A stretch of DNA of 64,000 nucleotides from Haliclona indistincta. Taxonomy: Eukaryota; Porifera; Demospongiae; Haplosclerida; Chalinidae. Below, in pieces: positions 1 to 11,204 of the stretch. Location of the stretch: positions 9,527,761 through 9,591,760 of the forward strand of contig OZ024788.1 of the NCBI GenBank assembly GCA_964017065.1, in the 5' to 3' direction. Numbering within the stretch: the first letter of the stretch is position 1; every line of letters begins with the position of its first letter. Made by a program: the position numbers and the translations under genes. The notes under the pieces were generated by a model. It did no database searches, was not told where the DNA came from, and worked only from the letters and a program-made list of their open reading frames with translations.

Positions 1-813
1 TATTGAAGGAATAATAAAGATTAGCATCACAACGTAGTTGACGGCAATGATAGTTGTTGTGTCATCTTGGGGGACGGCCCTCACGATCAGCTGATTGATC
101 CAAGGAGCAATTTTGTCGATAAGTGACAAGATTGAGGATATGATGAAATATGCTAGCACCTTAGCAACGGCTTTCTTTATATCAGTGTTCTCTTCGAGTG
201 TATTTCTCTTGATGAACACGAACGTGAGAACACCATAAACGATTTGAACGCCCAGGAAGAACACTGCTATAGCTCCAGTACTAAAAGCAGCGATTAAGAA
301 AATGGCTTTGCTAGGATCATGAGCACAGAATCCATTGGTAGTGTATATATCTTGGTCAGCATAAGGCAGTGCAGCAATGATGAAGGTCACTAACCACGAC
401 ACAGCTTCAAAAGGTATCACTACACGCCACTTCAGTTTCTTCTGTCCATGCTTGATGAAGGTGTAGACTTGAGTTGCATAGAGTCCTGCAGCCACAAATG
501 CCTGTGTACTTGTGACAATTAATAGACTAAAAAATAATTTACAGGTGAAGATGTTTTGGTACAGTAAGCGAAGCGGCCATGTTAGGTAGAACTCAGTATA
601 GGCCAACCACTTGCATATTTCAGAGACAAAGATGTTGATCAGTAAGAAACGAATCTTGTTATTGATTCCTTTGGTGAAGATAAGTGCCACAGCACACAGT
701 AAGCAGAACAACAGCGACGGAAGTATAATCACAGTGAAGATAGTTCCATTAGCAGCCATGGTATTAGTGAAATACCGACCAGCATCTTCGATAGAGAGAT
801 TGAACGATGCCAT
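1..813 (-). CDS. Divergent 7TM (GPCR-like) receptor, copy 1, C-terminus cut by window edge
   Basis: Open frame of 271 codons from an ATG at 813 to base 1 with no stop; the gene continues beyond the window. It begins MASFNLSIEDAGRYF and is about 85-90% identical to the neighbour at 1468-2391, including a one-codon deletion near TM7. Hydrophobic segments match TM1 to TM7 of a rhodopsin-like fold. A Cys at the start of TM3 and one in extracellular loop 2 (NGFCAHD) could form the usual disulphide. No DRY motif is seen after TM3, so it is a divergent, probably lineage-specific receptor with unknown ligand. The start is supported because the frame upstream of this ATG differs between the two copies while everything after it stays in frame. 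Confidence 0.8.
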   Translation of the reverse strand, partial: MASFNLSIEDAGRYFTNTMAANGTIFTVIILPSLLFCLLCAVALIFTKGINNKIRFLLINIFVSEICKWLAYTEFYLTWPLRLLYQNIFTCKLFFSLLIVTSTQAFVAAGLYATQVYTFIKHGQKKLKWRVVIPFEAVSWLVTFIIAALPYADQDIYTTNGFCAHDPSKAIFLIAAFSTGAIAVFFLGVQIVYGVLTFVFIKRNTLEENTDIKKAVAKVLAYFIISSILSLIDKIAPWINQLIVRAVPQDDTTTIIAVNYVVMLIFIIPSI

Positions 814-1052
814 GCTGCTTGAGATTGATAACAGTAATAGTTCAGTAAATAGTGAGAAACTTTATGGCTATTGTGTAAATGATGACCTTGTGACGTCATC
901 AATGTCAATACCGCATACAATTATTTTAGTGTAATGCCCCTCTTTTTGATGTCTAAAACTTGTTAATAACAGTCTGACTTGGGTTTCAACACTTCACTAC
1001 TACTGTACACACTGACTACACAATATACTGAGATCTGAGTTATAATCTGAAT

Positions 1053-1212
1053 TAGTACAAGTGTGGTGACGTCATGAATATTGCACTCAGGCTCACTCAG
1101 TCACGTTCTGTTATTGCATATTAGTCAACTTTAGCAGCAATTAGCAGAACTACTGTAACAGTGTATGGGTTTAGCACTGATTCTGTGGGGATGTGATGTC
1201 ATTGTTCTCACG
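1053..1212. repeat. Upstream block shared by the two 7TM genes, copy 1
   Basis: This block, about 240 bp upstream of the copy-1 start, matches 3157-3346 upstream of copy 2. Shared pieces include GTACAAGTGTGGT, ACGTCATGAATATTGCACTC, TTTAGCACTGATTCTGTG and TGTCATTGTTCTCACGTGAG. A full CRE-like TGACGTCA lies at 1067-1074. Part of the tandem gene duplication and a plausible promoter region. Confidence 0.6.
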
Positions 1213-1467
1213 TGAGCTTGGGCTGTCTAGACATTGAACAATACACGTGACAATCAACAAAGCTGCATCAAAATTATCATCATGTATCATAAAAATACAT
1301 GCAGCACTGCAAAATTAATGATGATCATCAGAAAATTTTCGTTCACAAAATTCAAGTATTCATGAAACTACAACACAAGAACAGTGTATGCCTCTGAGGC
1401 ATAGTACCTACTACACTTACTACACTATATACTACTGAGTGACTGAACTGATTCATGATCTGAGTTA

Positions 1468-2391
1468 TCAGTTATTGACTGATCGTGTGCGGCAACACAT
1501 GCAAGCTCTCTTGATCATTGCCTTGATGGCGACACGGACTGGTTTGAGGAGACCTATGGTGACAAATGGCATCGCCATTGAAGGAATAATAAAGAACACT
1601 AGCATCATAAGGTAGTTGACGGCAATGATAGTAGTTGTGTTATCTTGGGGGACGGCCCTCACAATCAGCAGATTGATCCAAGGAGTAATTTTGTTGATTA
1701 GTGACAAAATCGAGGATATGATGAAATATGCTAGCACCTTAGCAACGGCCTTTTTTACGTCAGTGTTTTCTTCGAGTGTATTTCTCTTAATGAACACGAA
1801 CGTGAGAATGCCATAAACGATTTGAATGCCCAGGAAGAACACTGCTATAGTTCCAGTACTAAAAGCAGCGATTAAGAAAAGGGCTTTACTAGGATCATGA
1901 GCACAGAATCCATTGGTAGTGTATATATCTTGGTCAGCATAAGGCAGTGCAGCAATGATGAAGGTCACTAACCACGACACAGCTTCAAGAGGTATCACTA
2001 CACGCCACTTCAGTTTCTTCTGTCCATGCTTGGTGAAGGTGTAGACTTGAGTTGCATAGAGTCCTGCAGCCATGAACCCCTGTGTGCTTGCAACAATTGT
2101 TAGACTGTAAAATAATTTACAGGTGAAGGTGTCCTGGTAGATTAAGCGAAGCGGCCATGTTAGATAGAAGACAGTATAGGACAACCAATTGGATAGCTCA
2201 GAGACAAAGATGTTGGTCAGTAAGAGACGAATCTTGTTATTGATTCCTTCAGTAAAGATCAGTGCCACAGCACACAGCAAACAGAACAACAGCGACGGAA
2301 GTACAATCACAGTGAAGATAGTGCCATTAGCAGTCATGGTATTAGTGAAATACCGACCAGCATCTTCCATAGAGAGATTGAACGACGCCAT
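1468..2391 (-). CDS. Divergent 7TM (GPCR-like) receptor, copy 2
   Basis: Single-exon gene of 307 residues starting MASFNLSMEDAG. The frame stays open 36 codons further upstream (to 2499), but that extension is out of frame in copy 1, so the ATG at 2391 is preferred. Seven hydrophobic segments are visible. Asn sites sit in the N-terminus (NLS, NGT), a Cys precedes TM3 (FTCKLF) and another lies in loop 2 (NGFCAHD). The TM7 region reads IIPSMAMPF instead of NPxxY, and no DRY follows TM3. The C-terminus is basic with a CMCC cluster that could be palmitoylated. Role inferred: plasma-membrane receptor, probably G-protein coupled; ligand unknown. It is a head-to-tail tandem duplicate of the gene at 1-813. 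Confidence 0.8.
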   Translation of the reverse strand: MASFNLSMEDAGRYFTNTMTANGTIFTVIVLPSLLFCLLCAVALIFTEGINNKIRLLLTNIFVSELSNWLSYTVFYLTWPLRLIYQDTFTCKLFYSLTIVASTQGFMAAGLYATQVYTFTKHGQKKLKWRVVIPLEAVSWLVTFIIAALPYADQDIYTTNGFCAHDPSKALFLIAAFSTGTIAVFFLGIQIVYGILTFVFIKRNTLEENTDVKKAVAKVLAYFIISSILSLINKITPWINLLIVRAVPQDNTTTIIAVNYLMMLVFFIIPSMAMPFVTIGLLKPVRVAIKAMIKRACMCCRTRSVNN

Positions 2392-2897
2392 TCTGCTTGA
2401 GATTGATAACAGTAATAGTTCAATAAAATAGTGAGAAACTTTATGGCTATTGTGTAAATCATGACCTTGCGACGTCACCAATGTCAATACCGCATACATG
2501 GCATAATGTCCCTCTTTTTACCAGTCTGACATGGGTTTACAACTCTTACCAAATTTAGACCATCTTGTTAGTATTGCTGTATGTTATCCTCATTATTTGA
2601 CCTCCAAATAATAAAATATTATCGTAACTAGTAGCAACACCAACCCAATCACTCAATGAATATCACAACTATTTTATTTCTACGGCACAAAACACATTCT
2701 AATACACATTGCACCACTACATTGACTGTTGTGAGTTAGTATATTAAAATGTCATACTGTGTCTTGAAGTACAAGTAGCATACTTGGTCTGGTCATTGTC
2801 TTGAGTTGGACCTGCATGTCGGGTCCTTGTCTCGTGTCTTGACTGATTGTAGTCGCTGGTTGTTGAAGTCTTGGCAGTAGATCCATTTTGAGTCTCC

Positions 2898-3083
2898 TTA
2901 AAATGATGATTTCAGCATGAGCTTGATCATACAGTATCCGATGAGCACGAGGAACATCGCCAATATGGCAAGAACAACACCGAGCAGAACCCACCACAAA
3001 TGCATGTCGATGCTGAATTGATCGTTGTGCAATGCAGCACACGAGTGTCCTTTTATACCACATTTCATTGTCAAGTGCGTCAT
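2898..3083 (-). CDS. Possible small single-pass membrane protein
   Basis: Open frame of 61 codons from an ATG at 3083. The first ~28 residues contain Cys residues (KCGIKGHSC); then comes one strong hydrophobic segment (WWVLLGVVLAILAMFLVLIG) and a short basic end. It lies in the extra sequence between the copy-2 receptor and its upstream block. No family recognised. It could be a real microprotein, the last exon of a larger gene, or chance. Confidence 0.25.
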   Translation of the reverse strand: MTHLTMKCGIKGHSCAALHNDQFSIDMHLWWVLLGVVLAILAMFLVLIGYCMIKLMLKSSF

Positions 3084-3156
3084 GTAGTGTTGTTTTGACG
3101 TTCTGCATCACGTGCACCTGGCTAGTTACGAGTGCGCCATTGCCCTACATGTAGAA

Positions 3157-3346
3157 CAAGTACAAGTGTGGTCTAGTTGTCTACGTCATGAATATTGCAC
3201 TCAGCTCAGATGACGCATTCTATGTAGATTGCCTGTTAGCAGTAAATTTTAGCAGCAATTAACAGCGGCTGTGTGACTCTGTATGGCTTTAGCACTGATT
3301 CTGTGATGTTGTGATGTCATTGTTCCTAGTTCTCACGTGAGTTTGG
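3157..3346. repeat. Upstream block shared by the two 7TM genes, copy 2
   Basis: Counterpart of 1053-1212. It sits about 770 bp from its gene start instead of 240 bp, so roughly 520 bp (about 2520-3150) are extra here. The CRE-like site is reduced to TACGTCAT. A CACGTGAG E-box-like sequence is kept in both copies. Confidence 0.6.
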
Positions 3347-4505
3347 TCCCTAAATTGTGGACATTCATAAATTTGTGTGGTAATAAAAAATTACAGCTGC
3401 AGCAAAAGTTATCATAAGCAGAGTATAATAATAATGTAACTTTGTCACTATGCTTTCCAATTGAATTCCATACTGAAATATTCAAATACTGAAATACTGA
3501 AGTATTGTTTGATATTTGATATAGTGCTTATACTGCCATGTTCTTGCTCACTAACAAGATAGGCACACAAGTGCTGCTGGCTTGCATTGAAGTGCTCTTT
3601 AGTGCTCTCGCGTATAAAGGGACTTTTTCCTGTGGGTATCAATACTGTACTGTACTATTAGTAAATGACGTCCATTTGCATAATTAAAAAATTTATTCTG
3701 ATATCATTTTGTGGGAATACAACTATGTGGTAAATTCACTGCTTCTGTTCTTGCATATAGCAGGAAAATTTCACGGGAGAAAATTTTCGCGGATTACAGG
3801 CTATTTGCTTATCAAAATATTTAATGTCTTGTCTTAGTTGACAAAGATAGGGCAATAGTGCTGATTCGCGAAAATATTACACGTGAAATGCTCAATCTCA
3901 CGCATTCGCAAAAATTTTCTCCCGCAAAAATTTCCCACTATACGGTATACCCAGTAGTTTAGCAACAATTATACGTATTGTCTTAAATATTTTTACTGCT
4001 ACATTGTGAATGTATACATGTACTGTACAAAGAATTTGTAGAATTTGCTGCAAACTTGTGGTAATCACAATGCCTCTTGTATGTATTGGGTAATACTATT
4101 CTAAAATGATTTGTTAAATGTATTGACACGTTTTGACAGTTAGTGCATGGTGTGAGCTGTGTGTCACCATGATGTAAGGGGAATCCCCATATTAGAATGT
4201 GTATACATGCCTTTTTCAATGAGTTCTTCCTGTTTTCAAGTGTGGTATGTAAGTAATGTTTGCTTAACAGGAAATACCCTTATAGTACAGTATGGGGCAT
4301 GCATGTGTGTATAGTATGTAGTTATTAATAATAGTTAGTTATTAAATAATAGTTATAGGGGTTCTGATATGGTCTGGAATGTGTAATGTTGTCGATCGTT
4401 TATAGACTTTGCTTTGCTTGGAATCAAATAAACAATAATATTATGCACTCTCACGTACGCATAATAAGGCATGTGATATATTCTATTTTAGGATTCAGTT
4501 TCGCT
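3347..4505. other. Non-coding spacer with one inverted-repeat element
   Basis: No supportable gene. A degenerate element lies at about 3756-3947 with ends TATAGCAGGAAAATTT and AAATTTCCCACTATACGGTA. It belongs to the dispersed TACCGTATAG family also seen near 47224 and at 62315-62600. The rest is AT-rich sequence with stops in all frames. Confidence 0.4.
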
Positions 4506-4510
4506 ATTTT

Positions 4511-5214
4511 TAGCAAGCTACATAGAGCTAGCTTTCTCTTTAGCAAGCTACATAGAGCTAGCTTTTTCTTTAGCAAGCTACATAGAGCTAGCTTTTTCTT
4601 TAGCAAGCTACATAGAGCTAGCTTTCTCTTTAGCAAGCTACATAGAGCTAGCTTTCTCTTTAGCAAGCTGCATAGAGCTAGCTTTCTCTTTAGCAAGCTA
4701 CATAGAGCTAGCTTTCTCTTTAGCAAGCTGCATAGAGCTAGCTTTCTCTTTAGCAAGCTACATACAATGTAGAGCTAGCTTTCTCTTTAGCAAGCTACAT
4801 AGAGCTAGATTTTTCTTTAGCAAGCTACATAGAGCTAGCTATCTCTTTAGCAAGCTACATACAGCAGCTAGCTTTCTCTTTAGCAAGCTACATACAGCAG
4901 CTAGCTTTCTCTTTAGCAAGCTACATAGAGCTAGCTTTTTCTTTAGCAAACTACATAGAGCTAGCTATCTCTTTAGCAAGCTACATAGAGCTAGCTTTCT
5001 CTTTAGCAAGCTACATAGAGCTAGCTTTCTCTTTAGCAAGCTACATACAGCTAGCTTTCTCTTTAGCAAGCTACATACAGCAGCTAGCTTTCTCTTTAGC
5101 AAGCTACATACAGCAGCTAGCTTTCTCTTTAGCAAGCTACATAGAGCTAGCTTTTTCTTTAGCAAGCTACATAGAACTGGCTTTCTCTTTAGCAAGCTAC
5201 ATACAGCAGCTAGC
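4511..5214. repeat. 30-bp minisatellite, about 23 copies
   Basis: Tandem units of about 30 bp (TAGCAAGCTACATAGAGCTA plus GCTTTCTCTT), some 33 bp with an extra CAG. Each unit carries palindromic GCTAGC. Because 30 is divisible by three, long repetitive frames open on both strands; these are a by-product and not counted as genes. Confidence 0.95.
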
Positions 5215-5978
5215 AATAAACTTGATTTCCATTGTCAATCCCCACTCCTCAATATGTATGAGATAATGTTTTGACTCATAATGTAAATTTTATTGACTTG
5301 TTGAATAGTGAGCTTTGTTGCCGCAGCATATGAAACAATGATTGATAAAACGTTTCGATCATCAGTTACAAAAGATAAAAACAGATGTTAAGGAGAGTAA
5401 TTCTACAGGTGGAAACACCATGAGGCATGCATGTGAAAAGTTATGTTTATTAAGGGGTAAAACTAGTAAGGTGTAAACAAGAATATCGAACATGATGAAC
5501 ACAATAATCATACTCAAATAAAAACCACACCCAAAAAAACACAAAGTCTTAAATGCTATGAGATGAGAGCCGCCAAACATTGTCTAGTAAGTATCCTTGG
5601 TCGAAATTTATGTCTTTAGTTCTCTTAAGCCTCTTTAACTTTTTACTTTGACAAGAACTATGGAATTTCTGAACAAAAAAACTCCTTTTATGCACATGTA
5701 CATGCAACTGCTTTTTGCCGCTCACGGTCGGGTTTGCATCTTAAAATGTTTCCGGAACACAGATAAAAATGCAGTGCTAGTTGGATATCTCTGAGTGAAT
5801 AACGTAGTTAGCTGACTTCAAAATCTGTATTAAGCGTCTTTGCTTCTATCTAAACCAGAATACACAATATGCAATGTTTCAACTTACTACAGTGGATTAA
5901 CCCCTTACTGATAACACCCCTGAAATAAGGACACACACTATCACTGCATGTGATCCCAAATTGATACTATGTGTGTAC

Positions 5979-6220
5979 AGTGAAACCTGTCTTAAGGACC
6001 ACTTGTGTAATAAGACCACCTCTATATTAAGACCACAATTTTCTATCATTTTATACATGATTTTATATAGGCACTCTCTATTAAGACCACAAATTTTGGT
6101 CCCAAGGGTGGTCTTACTAAGCAGGTATCATCATCATCTTAATTATATGCTCTTGGTATCGCTGTATAACAACTGCTGAGACACAATTTGTGGTGTTCTG
6201 ATCAGAAAGGTTCCACTGTA
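5979..6220. mobile_element. Non-autonomous TIR element (TA target, CAGTGGAA-type ends)
   Basis: The left end reads CAGTGAAACCTGTCTTAAGG and the right end AGAAAGGTTCCACTG, in inverted orientation and each bordered by TA. The interior repeats the phrase AAGACCAC. TA duplication and short TIRs suggest a Tc1/mariner-type MITE. Relatives are at 15191-15358, 36103-36290 and 38911-39053. Confidence 0.55.
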
Positions 6221-7341
6221 GACTGTGGAAACTGCACTTGACAAGTAGTGTGATAACTCTTTGTTGTGACACAAGGAACACTGTTCACAGTTACACTACA
6301 GTATAAATGAAATGTGTTTGTCCTCAAAGCCAGCAAGTGACTGAAATTTTTTTGAAGATTCAGGTTTCCTAATCGGAAGTTTAATGAGGTATTCATAGTG
6401 GAGGCTGTGCGTCATTCTTACAATCCACAGCTCTGAGTTATTTTTCTCTGAACTCACTGAATTCCTCAGCCAGCCTGTGTAGTGGACATTGTTTACAACC
6501 CATTCTGGTTGCCGTGGTGACAGTTGTGATATGGCGCACATTCTATTCAATTAATTCAAGTTGTTGTTTTAATCCAACATGTTAGTCATTGTAACCACAA
6601 CGATGTGTACGCTGTCACTATCCCGTAGGCAGTGATGGTAGCAGGTGTGATGCTAAGGTTGTTAAGCTTTTGAATCATGTATTTCTCATATTGATATGGT
6701 CATTTTGGTTGCTATGACTTATTGCAATTATTTGAAAACCACTTGCATCAGGAGCGTGCTTGCCTATAATATCGTCAAAAAACACGCCTGTTTACGTCTT
6801 ACAGCTCGAAAATCTCCACTAAAACACTCTCTGCAGCTTCTTCACTGAATTTATAGTCCTATGAAGACGTTTTCTGTGCTGGCAAGCCTTGTTCGAGCGG
6901 CTAATCCATGGCTTTCTAAAGCTACGTGTCCTTGGTATTGTGGGTGTGTCACCCAACCTCCTATTCATGTCGATGTCCTCACTCAGTCTCACATGTACCG
7001 TACGTCAGAGCCATTAATTAACGTGCATGTTGCAGTAATGCAGGAGTAGTCGTGTTTAGCTCCTAGCTCAGCGTACAGGTATGTGTTCATTAGAACTCTA
7101 GTTCCATTATGTGATCATTTCAAAGGGATTCCACAGTTGTATAGTTTGCTTACTGTGTATGACCCTCACTCCTCTACAATGAACACTTGCTAAATTCCAG
7201 ATACGTCAAACAATAATTGATTAGATGCAATTTACATTATGTGATCATCTCAGAGAGGTTCCACTGTTATGTTATGTCATGCAAGCCATGCACAAGTTGA
7301 TATTAGTTTGTTTGTTTCTAGCATAGTTTAGCCTAAGCCGA

Positions 7342-7426
7342 TACATGATATACCTAAGGGTGGGTTAGTTTTACCGTGCAAAGTGTACGGTGACATTATA
7401 ATTAACCCCCGAGGGTATATCATGTA
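7342..7426. repeat. 85-bp fold-back element
   Basis: Inverted ends TACATGATATACC and GGGTATATCATGTA surround a small inner palindrome (ACCGT...ACGGT). Probably a MITE remnant. Confidence 0.55.
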
Positions 7427-7994
7427 CTGCTGAGGTACCATGGAGGGTTAACCATTTTGTTGCTCAGGAAGCTCGAGAATACTGTTCTTATGGTTACTAA
7501 ACGAAGCGCTCAAGGTAGTAGAGCCTCCATAGAAGTCACCAGAGGCGAATGGCAGCGTGCTGATGAAAGATGACAGTGTAATCTTGTATGCATTTTTGAC
7601 AACGCCATCTTGTTGCTTTGTGATGTCACTTCCTTAAAACACTCGTATTTTCGATGGTATACGAGATATAACCACTGAGCAGCACCTTTGATCTTACGGG
7701 CTACAATCATTAACAATAACTATATCCCTTTGTTATTGTTTACAACCTTGTACCACATCCCTGTGGTATTGTTTACTACCTGAAGGGGATGTTTACAACT
7801 GAAACTATCACACCACACATGTGCTTCTAATAGTCATTACTGATCAGCTTAAGCACTTCCGGACATAATTATTTCGGTTACTAACTACTAATTGAGCAAT
7901 TATACAATTGTAACTGACTTATGGCAGTTTGATGACCTAACGCAAACTGTTTTAAGTAGCTTTTATTTTTCCATGCTGAAGCAAAATTTAGCAC

Positions 7995-8075
7995 CACCTT
8001 CATGCACTAATGTGTTCGGTCTCTGATCATCCTCCGTAGAGACAACAGTGACTACAGAGAGTGAACACATTGTTG
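7995..8075. repeat. Hairpin element related to the 39.5-kb cluster
   Basis: Starts CTTCATGCACTAATGTGTTC and ends with the inverted GTGAACACATTGTTG. It also carries GATCATCCTCC and CAACAGTGACTACAGAGA in the same order as the third copy in the cluster at 39508-39830. Confidence 0.6.
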
Positions 8076-8520
8076 ACACTCTCCGCTTTTCATATCTGTT
8101 TTGCACATTGCAAGAATACACGAAATTCCTTGAAAATATGATTAGCAAGTGTTGGCTTCTATTGCTTATTGTTGAAGAGTGTACCCCATTTTCATGAATA
8201 CCAAATTATAATGAAGTAGTAGATAACGCGGAAAAACCTTTCATCTGCAAGTACGTATTACGGAGTTTTCCCCTGTTTTGTACAATTAATTGATACACTT
8301 CTCGAAACCACTATTTTTACGATTGTTACTCACTGATTAGAATATTTTTACTCTGTTGCAACACACATGGGCCTATCCCTGTGCCGTTGCCAGGAAGGTG
8401 CTAGCCACATGTTCATTTATGTATGGAAAAGGCACACTCCCTCTTTTGGCTAAAATTCAACACATTCTACTATAGTTCCTAATCCTCTCTATTCTATATT
8501 TAGTTGTGGGCTGTGTGATC

Positions 8521-8985
8521 TCAACGAGGCATAAACATCCTGCAATTGTGATGAATATCAATATCCTGTGCGTGTAGTATGTACTTCATTATAATACAGT
8601 GTTTTGTTTGCATAGCGACGAGGATTTCCTTCATTCCATTGGTAGAAAATGGCGGGGGATGAGTAGATTTTGGTAGGCATTGGTTGCAACCAGCTGTCTG
8701 ATATTGTGTTGTAGTAATAGCTTTGTAGTTTTCCAGGAACTGGTTGTAGAGAGGCAACACGTGTCTAATAATGTCTAATAATGCAGCAGTTATGACGCCG
8801 GCACAGCATGGAATGGCTCCTTGTTGATTCAGTGCAGTGCTGCTTGTGTTACAGCCCGCCATTGCATGATCCTGCATGTACCCAAAACAAGGAGTGCTGT
8901 CTATCGCAGTATCTACCAACGGGGTAGTGTCTAGCAAAAGGACTTTTTGATATTTCAAAACTTGTGTGTTGACGTAAAATTTCAA
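8521..8985 (-). CDS. Hypothetical open frame, 154 codons
   Basis: Longest frame in the 5.2-11.2 kb spacer. The product has several Cys residues (STPCFGYM, AGCNTS, IPCCAG, AGCNQC) and a moderately hydrophobic middle (CAGVITAALLDIIRHVLPLY). No signal peptide or known motif is recognised, and no splice sites were confidently placed. It may be an exon of an unrecognised gene, a decayed gene or chance. Confidence 0.25.
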   Translation of the reverse strand: MKFYVNTQVLKYQKVLLLDTTPLVDTAIDSTPCFGYMQDHAMAGCNTSSTALNQQGAIPCCAGVITAALLDIIRHVLPLYNQFLENYKAITTTQYQTAGCNQCLPKSTHPPPFSTNGMKEILVAMQTKHCIIMKYILHAQDIDIHHNCRMFMPR

Positions 8986-11204
8986 TATTTCAAATTTTTC
9001 CTCTAAAACTGGTATTTTGTTACAATCATAATATAGTGTGTAGACTATTTGACAGGGTCCACTGGTCTCTAGCTAGCTGGCTGGCTATGACTCATTTCCA
9101 CTGTAATGTTTAGTCCCTAACTTATAAGCAGACCATGTGACTACTATGTTTGGTCCATAGCTAGCTGGCTGTTATAAGCAGACAGTGACCACTATAGACG
9201 GGTTCCATTGTACTGTTTGATCCTTAGCTAGCTGGCTGTTATAAGCAGCAGTGACCACTATAGACAGGTTCCACTGTACTGTTTGGTCTGACGACTATAA
9301 GCAGACAGTGACCACTACAGACAGTTTCCACTGTTTCTTTGCTTGCTGGCGGTTACATGTATAAGCAGACAGTGGCTGCAAAGCCGATTTGTAAGTCTAT
9401 CACATGTAGAGATGCTTCCACTCCATAGTCTTAATGCTTTAATGAAATAGTAATCGTTTATGTAAAGCATGACTACAGTTTAGAATTTGCTGAATAGATT
9501 AAGAAATAAAATAACTGTTTGTTGATATTATGAAATACATTATCAGTAATCATTATTCACTTAGTACGCAAATAAGTACACTCTACCAGATGTGTGGTGA
9601 TATTAATACACCTCCAACCACTCGAAACCAGTCTTTTGTCTGCATTAACAAACTTACGTAACTAATACACATTCCTTAATGCTCCACCTAGCACTGGACA
9701 TTGTAATAGCTCTCTTTTACATCATCGTATCCAAAGGCACCATCCTACCTTCATTGTACGCGTTTGTGGGCAAGTGAATTAAATTATGAATGTGTGTTTA
9801 AGTGATCGTAAGCAGGCTGTTGTATGTATCACAGAAACAGACCTATGGGTTTGACCCGAAAACAAAATGGCAGCCAAATTAAAAAACTTGTAGTCGACCC
9901 TGGCCCTGCTTTTAAGTCTATTTTTTAACTTTTCACAGCACTGTGGTCAGTGCAGTTACCTACTAGAGGGAATGGGTTTGCTGTAAAATGCTTGTAAAAA
10001 CAGTAAAATCCATTCAAATGACCAGATTGCACCAAACAGTTTCCTCCTTTGAACACCTCGTCTAATATGATAACGAGCCATCATTATTATATAATAACTT
10101 TATGAAGCATGATAGTTGTCACCGCTTAATGCAGTTTGGTGTGATTGATACTGATAGATTATACTTGTATCGCTTTCATTCAAACTTTCCCAGCGTGCCT
10201 TAGGGCGCAGGTTGGGTTAAATAAGCTTTGCTGAAACCCACAACATCATGCCTTGTCTGAATCACGTGTTTCGTTCATGCGCGCATGCAGACAGACAGCC
10301 TGACTGACTACTGATGGTTAGTCCCTCCTGTTGAAGAGATGATATGTGTGTGTGTGGGGGAGAGGGGGATTGTTAGTGAATGTGGGAGGGGAGGGTGAGC
10401 GAGTGTGTAAGTGAGAGGGAGTTTTATTCATTCGAAATCGACTGCATATCGTTTCTCCCACTCATACACACTCCAAGCCTCCCCTTTTCACACACTCGTT
10501 CTCTGTACACATACACACTCTCTCTCTCGTTCTCCCCCTTCTACACACAATCACCCATTCCTTCTAATCTCTCCCACTCCCACCCCTAGACCTCTCCACT
10601 CCCATGCACTCTCTCCTCCCACTGTCCCCAATAATCTCCCACTCCATTAACTGACAACTCTGCATATCTCATTTTAACGTCTCCCTTTTCACATGTAGGG
10701 ATGGAGCGTGTCTGTATGCTGTTCTTGGGTCTCGGCAACATCAGGAAAACCTCTCTGTTCCCTCGCGACCCTAAGAGGTTAACACCTTAATCTCTGCCGA
10801 CCAGGTACAGCGGGCTCACTACCACACAGCCGGTAGACTTATTAGTAGACTAGAATCAGAACTCACCAATCATTGTGTACTACTCCAGCACTTTGCTGTT
10901 GTGTATTATTAGAGATTTTTGCAATGAAAAAATTGAGTGATTTTGTCTCGTGTTCGTTCAGTGATGTTATTGTGTGTTGATCGTTAATTGCAGACAAATT
11001 TCACTCAATCATGTCTATACGCACACTCCGTGTTTGTCATGCACAGTTGAGGATAGTCTGAACTTTATAATTGTAACAAGATTGTATTTCTCGTGTTATC
11101 GTACGTCTGTAGTTCAATTTTGCACAGTTTGAAGCATTTGAAAGTACATAACAAAGCATTATTCACAGTAATAGTTGAATTTATTAGCTACAAGTGTTTC
11201 TAGT
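8986..11204. other. Non-coding spacer: degenerate repeats and low-complexity tract
   Basis: At about 9060-9400 there are four or five degenerate copies of a ~75-100 bp phrase (TTCCACTGTACTGTTTGGTC, TAGCTAGCTGGCTG, AAGCAGACAGTGACCACTA). At about 10330-10660 a purine-rich stretch is followed by a pyrimidine-rich tract (CTCTCTC, CCCACTC). Nothing gene-like recognised downstream of the ETS gene's stop. Confidence 0.45.

Larger units (their letters stand above)
5215..8520. other. Non-coding spacer rich in small inverted-repeat elements
   Basis: No convincing gene. Contains a 242-bp element at 5979-6220 (ends CAGTGAAACCTGTCTTAAGG and AGGTTCCACTG, flanked by TA), a fold-back at 7342-7426 (ends TACATGATATACC and GGGTATATCATGTA), and a hairpin element at about 7995-8075. 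Pieces of the GGTTCCACTGTA end also occur near 5890 and 7255. Confidence 0.5.

Noticed and set aside
729..920. Frame starting MYAVLTLMTSQG upstream of 7TM copy 1
   Set aside because: It is the out-of-frame counterpart of the upstream extension in copy 2; disagreement between copies shows this region is not coding.
4386..5216. Long frames of repeated SKLHRASFLF (plus) and LLKRKLALCS (minus)
   Set aside because: Both arise from the 30-bp minisatellite, whose period is divisible by three; no independent coding evidence.
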